Below are positions 16,621 through 24,420 of a stretch of 64,000 nt of DNA, in pieces. A model generated the notes under the pieces. The model was not told where the DNA came from. It saw only the letters and a program-made list of their open reading frames with translations, and did not search any database. Position 1 is the stretch's first letter; the number at the start of each line of letters is the position of its first letter. The translations under genes and the position numbers were made by a program. The DNA comes from Streptomyces sp. NBC_00510 (GTDB lineage Bacteria > Actinomycetota > Actinomycetes > Streptomycetales > Streptomycetaceae): positions 4,721,501 through 4,785,500 of the forward strand of contig CP107851.1 in assembly GCA_036013505.1 (NCBI GenBank), in the 5' to 3' direction.

Positions 16621-17890
16621 GGGCCTGGCTGCGGGCCCGCCTCTCCACGAAACCCCACCTCCGGCGTCGCTCGGGGTAACGCCGGGCATGCCACTCGTTC
16701 AGCGCGGTCTCGACCTCGTGCTCCCCGGGGACGGATGCGAGTCCGAAGGGAACCTCGGCTCGCTGCAGCGCCCGCAGGACCAGGCTGACGGAGGGACCGA
16801 GCAGCGGACTCCCGGGAACGTCCCCGAGTCTGAAGGCGGCCCGTACCACATCGGCGTAGACGGACTGGGCGTACTCGAAGTCGACGTAAGCCTGCAGGTC
16901 CGTCGCCATTCCGGCGGTCATCGCCGAATGGCCGCGCAGGTTGAGGGTCCTCTCCCACTCCCGTTTCATCCGCTCGCGCTCGCGGTCGGTGTACTCCATC
17001 CGGACCAGATGAGTCGCAAGATCATGAAGAGGGTCGCCGAACGTGGCGAGCTCCCAGTCGAGGATGAAGAGGCTGCCGTTCTTGAGCAGCACGATGTTGT
17101 CGCGGTGGAGATCGGTGTGCAGCAACGAGTAGGGCCGCGGGTAGAGCGCTCCGATCCGCTGCCGCACCCCTTCCCGAAAACGCTCTAGTGCGTCCACCGG
17201 CACACCGAGGGCGTCGAAGAGGCGGCCGTACACGGGACGGTGGTCCTGGTGCACCCGCTCCGCGTACTCGACCAGGAGGTCCAGGAACCCGTCGCTGTCC
17301 TCGTCTCCCGGCCATCGCGCGGGCAGCTTCGGCAACTGATCGCGCCGGACCGTCGCCGCATAGGCGAAGACCTCCGCGATGTCCCGCAGGCGCTTCTCCC
17401 GGATGGGAGCGCCGGAGGGTGCCTCTTGGGACAGCGCCTCCCCGTCCACGAATCGGTGCAGGGACGCCCGCCCGAAGGTGACCAGGCACTGCGGGATACC
17501 GAAGTTCGGCCGGAGCTGCTGGCCTGCGACGGCCTCGTTCAGCGCTGCCAGGACCTCGGCCTCGTCCGGCCACGTGCGCATGACGACCTTGGGCGTCGCG
17601 AGCGGCACCCGCAGCTTGATGCGCGCGGCCTCGTCCAGCGTCACTTGGGCCAACCAGGCGAGTCGCTTGTCCAGCGTCACGACTTCATTGGAATTGTGAT
17701 GACCCGTCAGGATCAGGGTCCCCCCGTCACGTTTCCGACGGTTGTAGTGCCAGCGCACAAGAGGCTCGTGCAGCCGACTGCGCACGATGTGGCGCGAGGG
17801 CGCTGTGCCGGCACCCCGGGCACTCGTAGGCGCAGCCATCGTCATAAGTTGCACCGACCGTTTGAGATCGACCCAGCAGGGAATCACCAC
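16610..17890 (-). CDS. APH-type phosphotransferase (small-molecule kinase)
   Basis: This protein of up to 426 residues carries the aminoglycoside/choline-kinase catalytic core: LLHTDLHRDNIVLL (Brenner motif, catalytic Asp) and LFILDWELATFGDPLHDLA (metal-binding Asp). The N-terminal ATP-binding lobe is less clear. The natural substrate is unknown; APH-fold kinases phosphorylate hydroxyls of antibiotics, sugars or choline-like compounds. The start is uncertain: GTG at 17890, ATG at 17845 or ATG at 17839, none with a good ribosome-binding site. It overlaps HAD copy 1, so kinase and phosphatase are made together. Confidence 0.78.
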   Translation of the reverse strand: MVIPCWVDLKRSVQLMTMAAPTSARGAGTAPSRHIVRSRLHEPLVRWHYNRRKRDGGTLILTGHHNSNEVVTLDKRLAWLAQVTLDEAARIKLRVPLATPKVVMRTWPDEAEVLAALNEAVAGQQLRPNFGIPQCLVTFGRASLHRFVDGEALSQEAPSGAPIREKRLRDIAEVFAYAATVRRDQLPKLPARWPGDEDSDGFLDLLVEYAERVHQDHRPVYGRLFDALGVPVDALERFREGVRQRIGALYPRPYSLLHTDLHRDNIVLLKNGSLFILDWELATFGDPLHDLATHLVRMEYTDRERERMKREWERTLNLRGHSAMTAGMATDLQAYVDFEYAQSVYADVVRAAFRLGDVPGSPLLGPSVSLVLRALQRAEVPFGLASVPGEHEVETALNEWHARRYPERRRRWGFVERRARSQAHAF

Positions 17891-17937
17891 TTGATACGGT
17901 GTGGATGAGGGCCGAGCCTATACGAGTCTTCCGCGTG

Positions 17938-17972
17938 ATGCGAATCGAAACCTCGAGTTCTGTCAATCGAAA
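17938..17972 (-). promoter_or_regulatory. possible internal promoter with direct repeats
   Basis: In the 92-base, AT-richer gap between HAD copy 2 and the kinase, a consensus TTGACA (reverse strand, 17961-17966) lies 17 bases from a weak TCGCAT. Two direct copies of AATCGAAA (17943-17950, 17965-17972) are exactly 22 bases apart, two helical turns, and overlap the -35. Confidence 0.4.
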
Positions 17973-17982
17973 TTTCCGCGCA

Positions 17983-18759
17983 TCACTCCCTCACAGGAGC
18001 GCTCCGGCAGTCGAGATCAGCCCGGGAGAAAGCTTCCGTCACCTCACGCATGTCGCTGACCAGGAAATCCGCACCGGCCCCCAGTAGCCGCTTGCCGCGC
18101 TCTGGATCGCGCTCGTCGGGGGTGTCATATGCCAGAAATCTGACCCCCGCACTGCTGGCAGCCTTCAGATCGCGCACGGAATCACCAATCATGAGGCAAT
18201 TGCCCGGGTCTCCTTCCGATCCGATGTGCCGCATGGCCATGAGGAGGCAATTGGGGTTCGGCTTCATGAGCTGGGGAGCCTCTCGGCCAAAGATTCTTTC
18301 ACCGAATGGGCGGTCTAGCCCGTGTTTCTTCAGGTAGAGCCGAACCGCTGCCGCAGAATTGTTCGTCGTGATCGCGATCGGCAGTTGTGCGCCGTCCAGC
18401 AACTCCACGAGTTCCGCCGCACCCTCTGTGGGGCGCGGCGCCACCTCCGCGGCCTTCCGCTCGGCCTCAGCGAGCACCTCGTCGAGGCCTCGATGTATGT
18501 CGCCAGGTATGTCGTCCCGCTCTGCGACGTCGTACAGCAGTTGATGCGTATCTGTGTACGACTCGAATTCCGATAGGAGTTGTGGCTCGCGTTCCGATAG
18601 GAGCCGTAGCTCGCGACGCAGGTACTCCTTCATGCTCTCGGCCACTGCTGCGGCCGTGTACACGGCGAACAGGTCACAAAGCGGCCCATCGAAGTCGAAG
18701 AGGACAACCTTGACGCCTCGTACGCGGCTCAGGAGCCGCTCAGGGTCGATCGAAGCCAT
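17983..18759 (-). CDS. HAD-family phosphatase (copy 2)
   Basis: This 258-residue HAD hydrolase has VVLFDFDGPLCDLF (Asp22, Asp24), AITTNNSAAAV, LMKPNPNCLLMA and MIGDSVRDLKAASSAG. It shares the unusual FDFDGPL-(A/C)-DLF start and the ITTNNSAAA string with HAD copy 1, so the two are duplicates. It begins ten bases after the GntR copy 2 stop and is surely co-transcribed with it. GC content is visibly lower here and in the following gap, suggesting more recent acquisition. Substrate unknown. Confidence 0.85.
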   Translation of the reverse strand: MASIDPERLLSRVRGVKVVLFDFDGPLCDLFAVYTAAAVAESMKEYLRRELRLLSEREPQLLSEFESYTDTHQLLYDVAERDDIPGDIHRGLDEVLAEAERKAAEVAPRPTEGAAELVELLDGAQLPIAITTNNSAAAVRLYLKKHGLDRPFGERIFGREAPQLMKPNPNCLLMAMRHIGSEGDPGNCLMIGDSVRDLKAASSAGVRFLAYDTPDERDPERGKRLLGAGADFLVSDMREVTEAFSRADLDCRSAPVRE

Positions 18760-18769
18760 TCAGTGAGTG

Positions 18770-19630
18770 TCACACCGATTCGGCGATTGTGTTCCACAAG
18801 GAGTCGAACCACTGCTGGCACTCTGCCCGTTGCTCGGGCCCCTGAAGATACAGACGCGCCCCCAGACCCAGGACGTCGTGGATCTGAGCGCTCTCGCCGT
18901 CCGGGAGGTCGACGGTGTTCGCCTCGACCTTGTAGAAGCCCATGAGCCCCTGATGTCGATTGAGCAGGTAGTACTTGGCCACCGGCGTGATGGGCAGGGT
19001 CCGTATGTCGACGGCCACGTCGACGTTCCGTCTGCCCAGGTCCTCCAGCAGGTTGCGCAGGGTGAACGCGTGGCGCTCGATCAGCTCGGACAGCCGGTCG
19101 AGCGGCCGGGTGTCCTCCGGCTGCCCCACAATTCGGGGGATCGCCAGATGTGCACCAGGACGAGCCAGCAGGAGTCGCACTTTGATAGACGAGGGCCGGA
19201 GCTCGCCCCTGAGGATGCGGCGCGCCAGCGGCACGATGGCCGCGTTGAGCGACTCTGCAGTCAGGCAGTACGCGTCGATCGTGATGTCATTCGCCCTGAA
19301 CGCCTCAGCGATGGCGTCGTCCAGCTCAACGCTGCCGGCCTCCACGGTCGCCGTGGCGGTCCCGTTGGCGTGGGTGGCGACGGCGGACTTCCGCCAGTCG
19401 AGGGCGAAGACGCCCTTGCCCTGGGCCGACTCCACGTAGCCCTTGCCCTCGAGCGCCTTGATCGCCTTCTGAACGGTATCGCGGGACACGTCGAAGCGGT
19501 CCTTCAACTCGGCGTGCGTGGGGAGTTGATCGCCCGCTGCGATGGCGCCGTCCTCGATTTCGTGACGCAACACATCGGCCACGCGCTCGTATTCGCGCCT
19601 GGCTCCACCGACGGTGCGGTCGTTGCTCAC
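18770..19630 (-). CDS. GntR-type winged-helix regulator (copy 2 of a pair)
   Basis: This 286-residue regulator has the same length and layout as the protein at 14997-15857: a GntR winged helix (LKDRFDVSRDTVQKAIKALE) and an unrecognised effector domain (TIDAYCLTAESLNAAIVPLA). I placed the start at the GTG at 19630, three codons inside the ORF, because it aligns with the paralogue's start. A TAGTGT hexamer seven bases upstream suggests leaderless transcription. It is the first gene of a probable operon with HAD copy 2, then the kinase and HAD copy 1. Confidence 0.8.
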   Translation of the reverse strand: MSNDRTVGGARREYERVADVLRHEIEDGAIAAGDQLPTHAELKDRFDVSRDTVQKAIKALEGKGYVESAQGKGVFALDWRKSAVATHANGTATATVEAGSVELDDAIAEAFRANDITIDAYCLTAESLNAAIVPLARRILRGELRPSSIKVRLLLARPGAHLAIPRIVGQPEDTRPLDRLSELIERHAFTLRNLLEDLGRRNVDVAVDIRTLPITPVAKYYLLNRHQGLMGFYKVEANTVDLPDGESAQIHDVLGLGARLYLQGPEQRAECQQWFDSLWNTIAESV

Positions 19631-19665
19631 GTGACCCACACTACAGCTTCACGCCAGACAAGTGG

Positions 19666-19733
19666 AGTTGACTGCATGGAGTTTAGGGATCTGCAGTCAG
19701 CGGCAACATGACCGTAGAGAAGTGCAGTCAACT
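19666..19733. promoter_or_regulatory. inverted-repeat array upstream of GntR copy 2
   Basis: An 11-base perfect inverted repeat, AGTTGACTGCA (19666-19676) and TGCAGTCAACT (19723-19733), brackets a third TGCAGTCA (19692-19699). The stretch 19640-19967 holds no gene. Location just upstream of the regulator suggests GntR operators, possibly with DNA looping between sites. Confidence 0.5.
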
Positions 19734-19967
19734 GGGTCACCCTACAGTCGAGTTGAACCAGTCGATGCCATCGGGGGCCGCAGCCTCTCCGTCCCGACGA
19801 CGCGCCGGGGATGGCCGCGGGTGACAGTGCAGCGCCACGACGCTTCGCACGCATCAGCAGCACCACGCTTCCGCTCAGCCACATGCCGACCCACGGGTCA
19901 AATCTGCCCCCTCCGCGCTCTACGCGCGGAGGGATCGATCCCACGCGCCTCGAAGGAGTGAATCGCT

Positions 19968-20135
19968 ATGCCCGCTATCGCTCTGTGTGCCTTCGCGTTC
20001 GAGCAGCTCGTCCAGTGGCGGTACGGCGCGGCCGGCGCCTTCGCCGTCGGACTGTTCACGGTGGGCCACAAGGCCCGGAACACGACGTTCACGTGCGTCG
20101 GACTCGCGGTGATCGCGCTGCTCCTGGCCCAGTAG
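19968..20135 (+). CDS. small hydrophobic protein, copy 1
   Basis: This 55-residue ORF begins after GAAGGAG and encodes a protein with two hydrophobic segments (about residues 21-33 and 43-54) around a polar turn GHKARNTTF. It is clearly related to the next ORF: both have EQ-x-x-x-W-x-YG near the N-terminus, VG-x-KAR in the turn and CVG before the last segment. Function unknown; small tandem membrane proteins of this kind occur in Streptomyces mobile elements and elsewhere. Confidence 0.6.
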   Translation: MPAIALCAFAFEQLVQWRYGAAGAFAVGLFTVGHKARNTTFTCVGLAVIALLLAQ

Positions 20136-20193
20136 GGCCAGGACGGCAGCGGGCCCGCGCCTTGCGGTCGGCCACCTGGGAAGGGGGTGGGTC

Positions 20194-20373
20194 ATGCTGT
20201 GGAGCCATGTGACGGCGGCACTGCTGGAGCAGTACCTGGCGTGGCAGTACGGGCCGTTGATGGGGCTGGGCGTACTGCTGGTGGGTGTCGGGCTCAAGGC
20301 CCGTTCCAGCTATGCGATGTGCGTCGGCGGGGTACTCGTCCTCCTGGTGCTGGTGTCCTACGGACACCACTAG
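20194..20373 (+). CDS. small hydrophobic protein, copy 2
   Basis: This 59-residue ORF follows copy 1 by 58 bases, with an AAGGGGGTGG ribosome-binding site. It contains EQYLAWQYGPLMGLGVLLVG, the turn VGLKARSSY and a second hydrophobic segment MCVGGVLVLLVLV, so it is a tandem paralogue of copy 1. Its TAG stop shares a CTAG with the stop of the convergent acetyltransferase gene. Function unknown. Confidence 0.6.
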   Translation: MLWSHVTAALLEQYLAWQYGPLMGLGVLLVGVGLKARSSYAMCVGGVLVLLVLVSYGHH

Positions 20374-21611
20374 AACGTGTCGATCGGCCACGGCCTGCGC
20401 GCGGTGCGGAACAGCGCGTCGAGGCGGGCCACGCCGCCCGGGCGGGATTCCGTGGCGCCGCCGGTGATGGTCAGGCGGGCCGCGGACTCGTCGCCGAGGT
20501 AGAGGGAGGCGAGGGCGGCGGCGGTGAGGTGGACGTCCGGGGCGGCGGAGGGGGCCGCCTCGGCGATGGCGGTGCCGTCGGCGGCGGCTTCGAGGCGGAA
20601 GCGGCCGGCGGCGTGGCCGTCGGGGTCGGCGACGTCGAGGACGACGGAGCCCGGCGCCGCGTAGGTGCGGGCGGACAGGGCGCGGGGGACGTCGAGCAGG
20701 CGCAGCCACAGGAAGTCGCTGGTGGAGTGGACGTGCGCGGCGCGTGGGTCACCGAGCAGCAACGGCAGGACGTCGTCCGGGCCGCGGAAGCCGGTGCGTA
20801 CGGTGGCGACCCAGTCGATGGCGAGCAGGTAGCGCCACAGGGCGCGTTCGGCCTCGGGGGTGGCGGCGAACAACTCCCGCACGGTGAGCGGGACCTTCGG
20901 GAACATCCCGTGCCAGGTGTCCTCGGCCGTGTACGCGGCCAGGCCGTCGACGCGGCCGGAGGCGTCGCGGTAGAGGACGAAGATCGGTTCCTTCCAGGGG
21001 AAGGCGGGGTTGACCACCGTCCCCGTGGCGTACTCCCAGAAGCGCTCGGTGCGGTTGATCGCGCCGGGATGGCGCAGCCGCACCCGGTCGTGGAGCTGGG
21101 GGCCGAGCTTGAGGACCTCGGACGGGTCCGCCAGGTCGATGCGGCCGCTGTCGGACGGTGCTCCCTGGGGGCGGCCCGCGCGGGCGGTGTCGACCTCCCA
21201 CTCGGTGACCCCTGCGGCGGGGCCGAAGCCGAAGCGGCCGTAGATCCGGTACTCGGCGGCGACGAGGATCGCGACCGGCTCGCCGCGGCGCACGGAGGCG
21301 TCGAGTTCCGCGGTCATCATGCGGGAGGCGAGGCCGCGGCGTCGGTGCGTGGCGGTGACGGAGACGTTGGTGATCGCCGAGGCGGGCAGCACCGCGCCGC
21401 CGGGCACGGTGAGTTCACGGGGCATGCTGCGGAAGGTGGCCACGCAGCGGCCCTCGTCGAACGCTCCCTGCGTGCGGTCCAGGTCCGTCTGGGAGCGGCG
21501 GAGGGCGATCTCCTCCTCGGTCACCGACGGCGGCCGGTGGAAGCCGGTGTTGACGGCGCGCAGCCAGCCGGGGAAGTCGGACTCACCGATCGTACGGACC
21601 TCAAGGCTCAT
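20370..21611 (-). CDS. Eis-like GNAT acetyltransferase
   Basis: This 413-residue protein has the three-part organisation of mycobacterial Eis: an N-terminal GNAT domain (VSVTATHRRRGLASRMM is the acetyl-CoA loop), a second GNAT-like domain, and a C-terminal SCP2-like domain ending in WPIDTF. In Eis the C-terminal carboxylate is the catalytic base, and the ending here fits. Eis acetylates amines of aminoglycosides and protein lysines; the Streptomyces substrate is not known. I chose the ATG at 21611, three codons inside the ORF. Confidence 0.85.
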   Translation of the reverse strand: MSLEVRTIGESDFPGWLRAVNTGFHRPPSVTEEEIALRRSQTDLDRTQGAFDEGRCVATFRSMPRELTVPGGAVLPASAITNVSVTATHRRRGLASRMMTAELDASVRRGEPVAILVAAEYRIYGRFGFGPAAGVTEWEVDTARAGRPQGAPSDSGRIDLADPSEVLKLGPQLHDRVRLRHPGAINRTERFWEYATGTVVNPAFPWKEPIFVLYRDASGRVDGLAAYTAEDTWHGMFPKVPLTVRELFAATPEAERALWRYLLAIDWVATVRTGFRGPDDVLPLLLGDPRAAHVHSTSDFLWLRLLDVPRALSARTYAAPGSVVLDVADPDGHAAGRFRLEAAADGTAIAEAAPSAAPDVHLTAAALASLYLGDESAARLTITGGATESRPGGVARLDALFRTARRPWPIDTF

Positions 21612-21669
21612 GCCCCGCACGGTAGGCGGACCCCCGGCCCGGCCGCATCCCGTTTTCGCCGCGTCGCCG

Positions 21670-22242
21670 TCAGTCCCCCGCGAGCAGGTCGTCGACCCGG
21701 GCCTCGCCCTCGCGGTAGCGGCGGGCGATCTCGGTGCTGCAGCCGTCGACCGTCCGCTGCAGGGACTGCCGGCAGCGCGAGACCTGCTGCTCGTGCCGGA
21801 CCAGCCGGCCCATCGCGTCGTGGAGTTCCTGGTCGGTGCGGGCCTCGAGGTCGGAGAGCTGGACCTCGGAGAGCATCTCCTCGGCGAGCTGCCGGTAGCG
21901 CTCGCTGTGCGGGGTGCCCAGGGTGACGTGGCGGGCGGAGGTGCGGTGCCGGGACGGGGTGTCGGTGAGGATCTCGGAGAGCCGGTCGAGCACGGGGGCG
22001 TCCGGGGCGGTGCGCCGGGCGAGTTCGGCGCGGAGGATGTCGATCCGGCCCTGCAGGAGCCGCCGCAGGTAGGAGAGGTCGGCCTCTTCCAGCTGGGCCT
22101 CGCGGCGCGCGGTGCGCAGCCCTTCGAGGGTGAGGTCGGCGAAGTCGGGCTGGGGGGTGCCGGCGGTGAGGGGGGAGCGCGGGCCCGGTGCCTTGAGCAT
22201 GCGATCGCCTTCCGCCGTGCCGGTCGTGATGCTGTGCTTCAT
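21670..22242 (-). CDS. rsiG: RsiG, c-di-GMP-dependent anti-sigma factor of WhiG
   Basis: RsiG binds sigma-WhiG together with c-di-GMP and so holds back sporulation. The family signature E-x3-S-x2-R-x3-Q-x3-D occurs twice, as in the coiled-coil RsiG of S. venezuelae: Glu53-Ser57-Arg60-Gln64-Asp68 (EADLSYLRRLLQGRID) and Glu151-Ser155-Arg158-Gln162-Asp166 (EQQVSRCRQSLQRTVD). Each motif sits in a long helix, forming the antiparallel hairpin that binds the c-di-GMP dimer. The start is the ATG at 22242 or the ATG at 22200, which has a better ribosome-binding site (GGAAGG). WhiG is not encoded in this window. Confidence 0.93.
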   Translation of the reverse strand: MKHSITTGTAEGDRMLKAPGPRSPLTAGTPQPDFADLTLEGLRTARREAQLEEADLSYLRRLLQGRIDILRAELARRTAPDAPVLDRLSEILTDTPSRHRTSARHVTLGTPHSERYRQLAEEMLSEVQLSDLEARTDQELHDAMGRLVRHEQQVSRCRQSLQRTVDGCSTEIARRYREGEARVDDLLAGD

Positions 22243-22413
22243 CGCTGTCCGTCCCCTCGTCCCCCACGTCGGGCAGATCTCGATCGTGCCACCGAGTAAC
22301 TGCGTCGCGCAGGCACCTGCACCCGAACGGCGGCTCCGGACAGTTGTGCGTGAGTCCAAGCGGGCGTACGGCCCGGGCGCCGCGCGCCCCCACCGACCCG
22401 GGACAATGGCGGC

Positions 22414-22839
22414 ATGCGTGCGGTGGCCCAGCGGGTGAGCGAAGCGAGTGTCGTGGTGGACGGCGAGACGGTCGGCGAGATCGTCGGTCCCGGCCTGTGC
22501 GTGCTGGTGGGGGTGACGCACGACGACACCGCGGAGAAGGCGGCCCAGCTGGCGCGGAAGCTGTGGGGGCTGCGCATCCTGCCCGGGGAGAAGTCCTGCT
22601 CGGACATCGCCGCGCCGCTGCTCGTGATCTCCCAGTTCACCCTCTACGGTGACGCCCGCAAGGGGCGCCGCCCCACCTGGAACGCGGCGGCGCCCGGCCC
22701 GGTCGCCGAGCCGCTGGTGGACGAGGTGGTGGCACAACTGCGGGCGCTGGGCGCGCACGTGGAGACGGGCCGCTTCGGAGCGGAGATGAAGGTCTCGCTC
22801 ACGAACGACGGCCCGTTCACGGTCGTGCTGGAGATGTGA
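22414..22839 (+). CDS. dtd: D-aminoacyl-tRNA deacylase
   Basis: Dtd removes D-amino acids and glycine mischarged onto tRNA. The 141-residue protein has the conserved SQFTLYGD motif and the C-terminal NDGPFTVVLE strand, corresponding to the Gly-cisPro motif used for chiral proofreading. Length is normal. The ATG lies six bases after GACAAT (22402-22407) with no ribosome-binding site, so the mRNA is probably leaderless. It is divergent from rsiG. Confidence 0.93.
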   Translation: MRAVAQRVSEASVVVDGETVGEIVGPGLCVLVGVTHDDTAEKAAQLARKLWGLRILPGEKSCSDIAAPLLVISQFTLYGDARKGRRPTWNAAAPGPVAEPLVDEVVAQLRALGAHVETGRFGAEMKVSLTNDGPFTVVLEM

Positions 22840-22849
22840 GGCGCGTCCC

Positions 22850-23884
22850 TCAGGGTTCGACGACCGTCTCCTGGTTCGCCGCCGTCCCGTCCGCGAGCAG
22901 CACCGCGTCCACCGGGGTGTTGCGCTTGATCACGGCGAGGGCGATCGGGCCGAGTTCCCAGTGCCGGGCGGAGGAGGTGACGGTGCCGACCGGGCGGCCG
23001 TCCGGTCCGTCCGCGGCGAGCCGTACGGGCGCGCCGTGGCCGGGCAGCTTGACCTCGCTGCCGTCCAGGTGGAGGAAGACCAGGCGGCGCGGCGGCCGGC
23101 CGAGGTTGTGCACCCGGGCGACGGTCTCCTGGCCGCGGTAGCAGCCCTTGTCGAGGTGGACGGCGGTGTCCAGCCAGCCCAGCTCGTGCGGGATGGTGCG
23201 GTGGTCGGTCTCCAGACCGAGCCGCGGCCGGTGCCCTTCGATCCGCAGGGCCTCCAGGGCCAGCACGCCGACGGGGGTGCCGACCTCGGAAAAGAAGCGC
23301 GCGGAGCTCTCTGAAAGGGCGGTGGCGGGCGACGGGCGGGCATAGGCCTCCAGTTCGCCGCGCGGCACGAACACGTCGCGGCCGTAGGGGACCTCGCGCA
23401 CCGGCCAGTCCCCGGGGACGGCGGCGATGCTGCCCGCCGGCAGGTGCACGACGGCGTACTCGCCGGTCCGGTCCGAGACGTCGACCTGGTAGAAGAACTT
23501 CATGCTCTCCAGGTACGCGATCAGCTCGGCCTGCGTGCCGGGCTCGACGTGCATCCAGGTGGCCGTGCCGTCGTCGACGAGGTAGAGGGCGTGCTCGATG
23601 TGGCCGTGGGCGGAGAGGACCAGCGCCTCGGTGGCCCGGCCGGGCGGGAGGTCGCTGACGTGCTGGGTGAGCAGCAGGTGGAGCCACGCGAGGCGGTCCT
23701 GGCCGGTGACGGCGACGACGCCACGGTGGGAGAGGTCGACGAATCCCTTGCCGTCCGCCAGGGCGCGCTGCTCGCGGAAGAGGTCTCCGTAGTGCGCGGC
23801 GACTCCCTCGTCGGGGCCTTCCGCGGGAACGGCGCCGGGGAGCGACAGCAGGGGACTGGTCGTTGTTTGTCGCTGCATGCCCAC
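22850..23884 (-). CDS. ygfZ: YgfZ/GcvT-like folate-binding protein
   Basis: YgfZ proteins use tetrahydrofolate to help assemble or repair Fe-S enzymes. The 344-residue protein has the diagnostic cysteine motif KGCYRGQETVARVHNLG and the GcvT-like N-terminal fold. It follows nur by only four bases in the same orientation and ends ten bases from the convergent dtd stop. A second ATG at 23878 is an alternative start. Confidence 0.88.
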   Translation of the reverse strand: MGMQRQTTTSPLLSLPGAVPAEGPDEGVAAHYGDLFREQRALADGKGFVDLSHRGVVAVTGQDRLAWLHLLLTQHVSDLPPGRATEALVLSAHGHIEHALYLVDDGTATWMHVEPGTQAELIAYLESMKFFYQVDVSDRTGEYAVVHLPAGSIAAVPGDWPVREVPYGRDVFVPRGELEAYARPSPATALSESSARFFSEVGTPVGVLALEALRIEGHRPRLGLETDHRTIPHELGWLDTAVHLDKGCYRGQETVARVHNLGRPPRRLVFLHLDGSEVKLPGHGAPVRLAADGPDGRPVGTVTSSARHWELGPIALAVIKRNTPVDAVLLADGTAANQETVVEP

Positions 23885-23888
23885 CAGC

Positions 23889-24341
23889 CTACGTCCGGTT
23901 ACTTGAACCCTCAGGCGTTCGGGGCTTCCCCGCGCAGTCCGCGCACCGGCCGAAGATCGCGAAGTGCTTCATGTCGGTCTCGAAGCCGTACGTCTCGCGC
24001 AGCCGCGCGGTCAGCGGCTCGGCCACGGACACGTCGGCCTCGATGACCGACTCGCAGTCCCGGCACACCAGGTGCATGTGGTGGTGCCGGTCGGCGAGGT
24101 GGTAGGTGGGGGCGCCGTGCCCGAGGTGGGCGTGGCTGACCAGGCCCAGTTCCTCCAGGAGCTCCAGGGTGCGGTAGACCGTGGAGATGTTGACGCCCGA
24201 GGCGGTCCTGCGCACTTCGGTCAGGATGTCGTCCGGCGTCGCGTGCTCCAGCGTGTCGACCGCCTCCAGGACAAGCTGCCGCTGCGGCGTCAGCCGGTAG
24301 CCGCGCTGCCTCAGGTCGCTCTTCCAGTCCGTGGTGACCAC
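23889..24341 (-). CDS. nur: Nur, nickel-responsive Fur-family regulator
   Basis: Nur represses nickel-uptake genes and, indirectly or directly, sodF in Streptomyces when nickel is sufficient. The 150-residue protein has the Fur winged helix (LTPQRQLVLEAV, ISTVYRTLELLEELGLVSH). Residues of both metal sites described for S. coelicolor Nur are present at the same positions: His33, His86, His88, His90 and His70, His72, His126, plus two CxxC pairs (Cys93/96, Cys133/136). The GTG lies six bases after TAGACT, so translation is probably leaderless. Nickel targets are not in the window. Confidence 0.92.
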   Translation of the reverse strand: MVTTDWKSDLRQRGYRLTPQRQLVLEAVDTLEHATPDDILTEVRRTASGVNISTVYRTLELLEELGLVSHAHLGHGAPTYHLADRHHHMHLVCRDCESVIEADVSVAEPLTARLRETYGFETDMKHFAIFGRCADCAGKPRTPEGSSNRT

Positions 24342-24364
24342 GAGGACAGTCTAGGCAAGGGAGA

Positions 24365-24390
24365 GGGGGATCACGGAGTCGTGATCCCCC
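24365..24390 (-). terminator. hairpin between the nitrobindin-like gene and nur
   Basis: Perfect 11-base arms GGGGGATCACG and CGTGATCCCCC with a four-base loop are followed by a pyrimidine-rich TCTCCCTT on the reverse strand. It probably terminates the upstream operon; it also lies next to the nur promoter. Confidence 0.7.
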
Positions 24391-24420
24391 TCGGGGGTCG
24401 CGCCGGACCCGCGGGGCGGC

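Noticed and set aside
14970..20400. tRNA-flanked integrative element
   Set aside because: The accessory segment has no tRNA gene, integrase or att-like direct repeats at its borders that I could find.
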